The position numbers and the translations under genes were made by a program. 11,435 nucleotides of DNA from Nanobdellota archaeon (GTDB lineage Archaea; Nanobdellota; Nanobdellia; SCGC-AAA011-G17; GW2011-AR17), in contig JASEIA010000048.1 in NCBI GenBank assembly GCA_030018575.1, positions 1 to 11,435 on the forward strand, read 5' to 3'. Shown here one piece after another: positions 11,124 to 11,435 of this stretch (positions are counted from its first letter, which is position 1; each line of letters begins with the position of its first letter). The notes below the pieces were generated by a model, which saw only the letters and a list, made by a program, of their open reading frames with translations, was not told the origin of the DNA and did no database searches.

Positions 11124-11189
11124 GGATATATTTATAAATCTGCCAGCCCTTCTTCTTGTTGTACTACACGTGTAGTAGGGATAAAGAGG
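11124..11189 (+). promoter_or_regulatory. Promoter with a 16-base perfect palindrome, second surface-protein gene
   Basis: TATTTATAAATC at about 11128-11139 is the TATA box, predicting transcription near 11160. TACTACACGTGTAGTA at 11162-11177 is a perfect palindrome just downstream, so it could be an operator or, once transcribed, a hairpin at the 5' end of the mRNA. GGGA at 11178-11181 is the best-placed Shine-Dalgarno, since GAGG at 11186-11189 touches the ATG. Confidence 0.55.
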
Positions 11190-11435
11190 ATGGTGCACAA
11201 GCGTTTTGTTAGAAGAGGGAACAAAGTATACGGACCTTACTTGTATAACAGCAAAAGGGTAAACGGCAAGGTAATTAATGAATACTTAGGTATAGACAAA
11301 AGCGGGGAATGGAAAAAGGCAGGACTGATGGTTTCCTTCTTTGTTGTTCTTTTATTGGGCATTGTTTATGCTGAATACACAGCCCAGTCAGGCAGCAGTT
11401 CGGGCGCTACAAGCAATCTTACGGTTTGGGATGGG
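11190..11435 (+). CDS. N-terminal part of a second membrane-anchored surface protein
   Basis: Open from the ATG to the window end (82 codons), so the C-terminus is not seen. It begins with a short cytoplasmic segment, MVHKRFVRRGNKVYGPYLYN followed by SKRVNGKVINEYLG. This basic Lys-Arg/Gly-Pro-Tyr pattern recurs at the N-termini of DPANN surface proteins. A membrane helix (GLMVSFFVVLLLGIVYA, about 45-61) comes next, and then a Ser/Gly/Thr-rich extracellular start (QSGSSSGATSNLTVWDG) with one sequon. The N-terminus-in orientation matches the preceding gene, with which it forms a tandem pair of envelope genes, but it has its own promoter and palindrome. Whether it carries the same Ig-like repeats cannot be told. 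Confidence 0.7.
   Translation, partial: MVHKRFVRRGNKVYGPYLYNSKRVNGKVINEYLGIDKSGEWKKAGLMVSFFVVLLLGIVYAEYTAQSGSSSGATSNLTVWDG

Noticed and set aside
11162..11177. CACGTG inside the palindrome as a eukaryotic E-box
   Set aside because: All other signals are archaeal; the hexamer is just the centre of a longer symmetric sequence.
10407..11198. Three overlapping minus-strand frames opposite the surface-protein gene
   Set aside because: Their Cys- and Pro-rich composition mirrors the Cys repeats and the low-complexity linker of the plus-strand protein.

Overview
The window reads as archaeal DNA, most likely from a small-genome DPANN lineage of the Woesearchaeota/Pacearchaeota kind. That placement is inferred from the proteins and was not tested phylogenetically. 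The signs are an archaeal Holliday junction resolvase (Hjc), a two-domain Sua5, AT-rich TATA boxes about 26 bases before start codons (often leaderless), and two membrane-anchored surface proteins rich in N-glycosylation sequons. No rRNA, tRNA, CRISPR array or transposase gene is visible.

Layout. Bases 1-1110 hold a truncated XRE-type regulator (the DNA-binding half of an ImmA/IrrE-type protein) facing a PIN-toxin/ribbon-helix-helix antitoxin operon on the minus strand. An unidentified minus-strand gene (1205-1762) and the tRNA t6A gene sua5 (1836-2858) diverge from a shared 70-base promoter region. Bases 2913-3897 are a nucleotidyltransferase/HEPN pair whose HEPN half is cut short at a junction with the second half of an MFS transporter (about 3890-4441). 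A PHP-domain phosphoesterase faces it on the minus strand (4438-5181). A 50-codon leaderless ORF (5277-5429) precedes a RhuM-family gene (5453-6496) and a scrap of a second RhuM-like sequence.

Bases 6568-8184 hold two compact toxin-antitoxin operons in series: an intact MntA/HepT pair and an AbrB-type antitoxin with a RelE-type toxin. A 68-base direct repeat (two mismatches) lies immediately upstream of each operon and ends in its TATA box. Then come hjc, hairpins between convergent genes, a small unknown minus-strand gene, and two tandem surface-protein genes, the second leaving the window.

Two themes stand out. First, the region is a toxin-antitoxin and defence island with much decay: at least four genes are cut short (XRE, HEPN, MFS, RhuM-like scrap), and probably the 50-codon ORF as well. 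Second, all four toxin-antitoxin operons, and both surface-protein genes, have a dyad between or overlapping TATA box and start codon. The most elaborate is a four-half-site array, symmetric about base 6655, in front of mntA. The housekeeping genes sua5 and hjc and the PHP gene have plain leaderless promoters. The toxin-antitoxin operons therefore look individually autoregulated, and the shared 68-base repeat suggests they move, duplicate or delete as cassettes.
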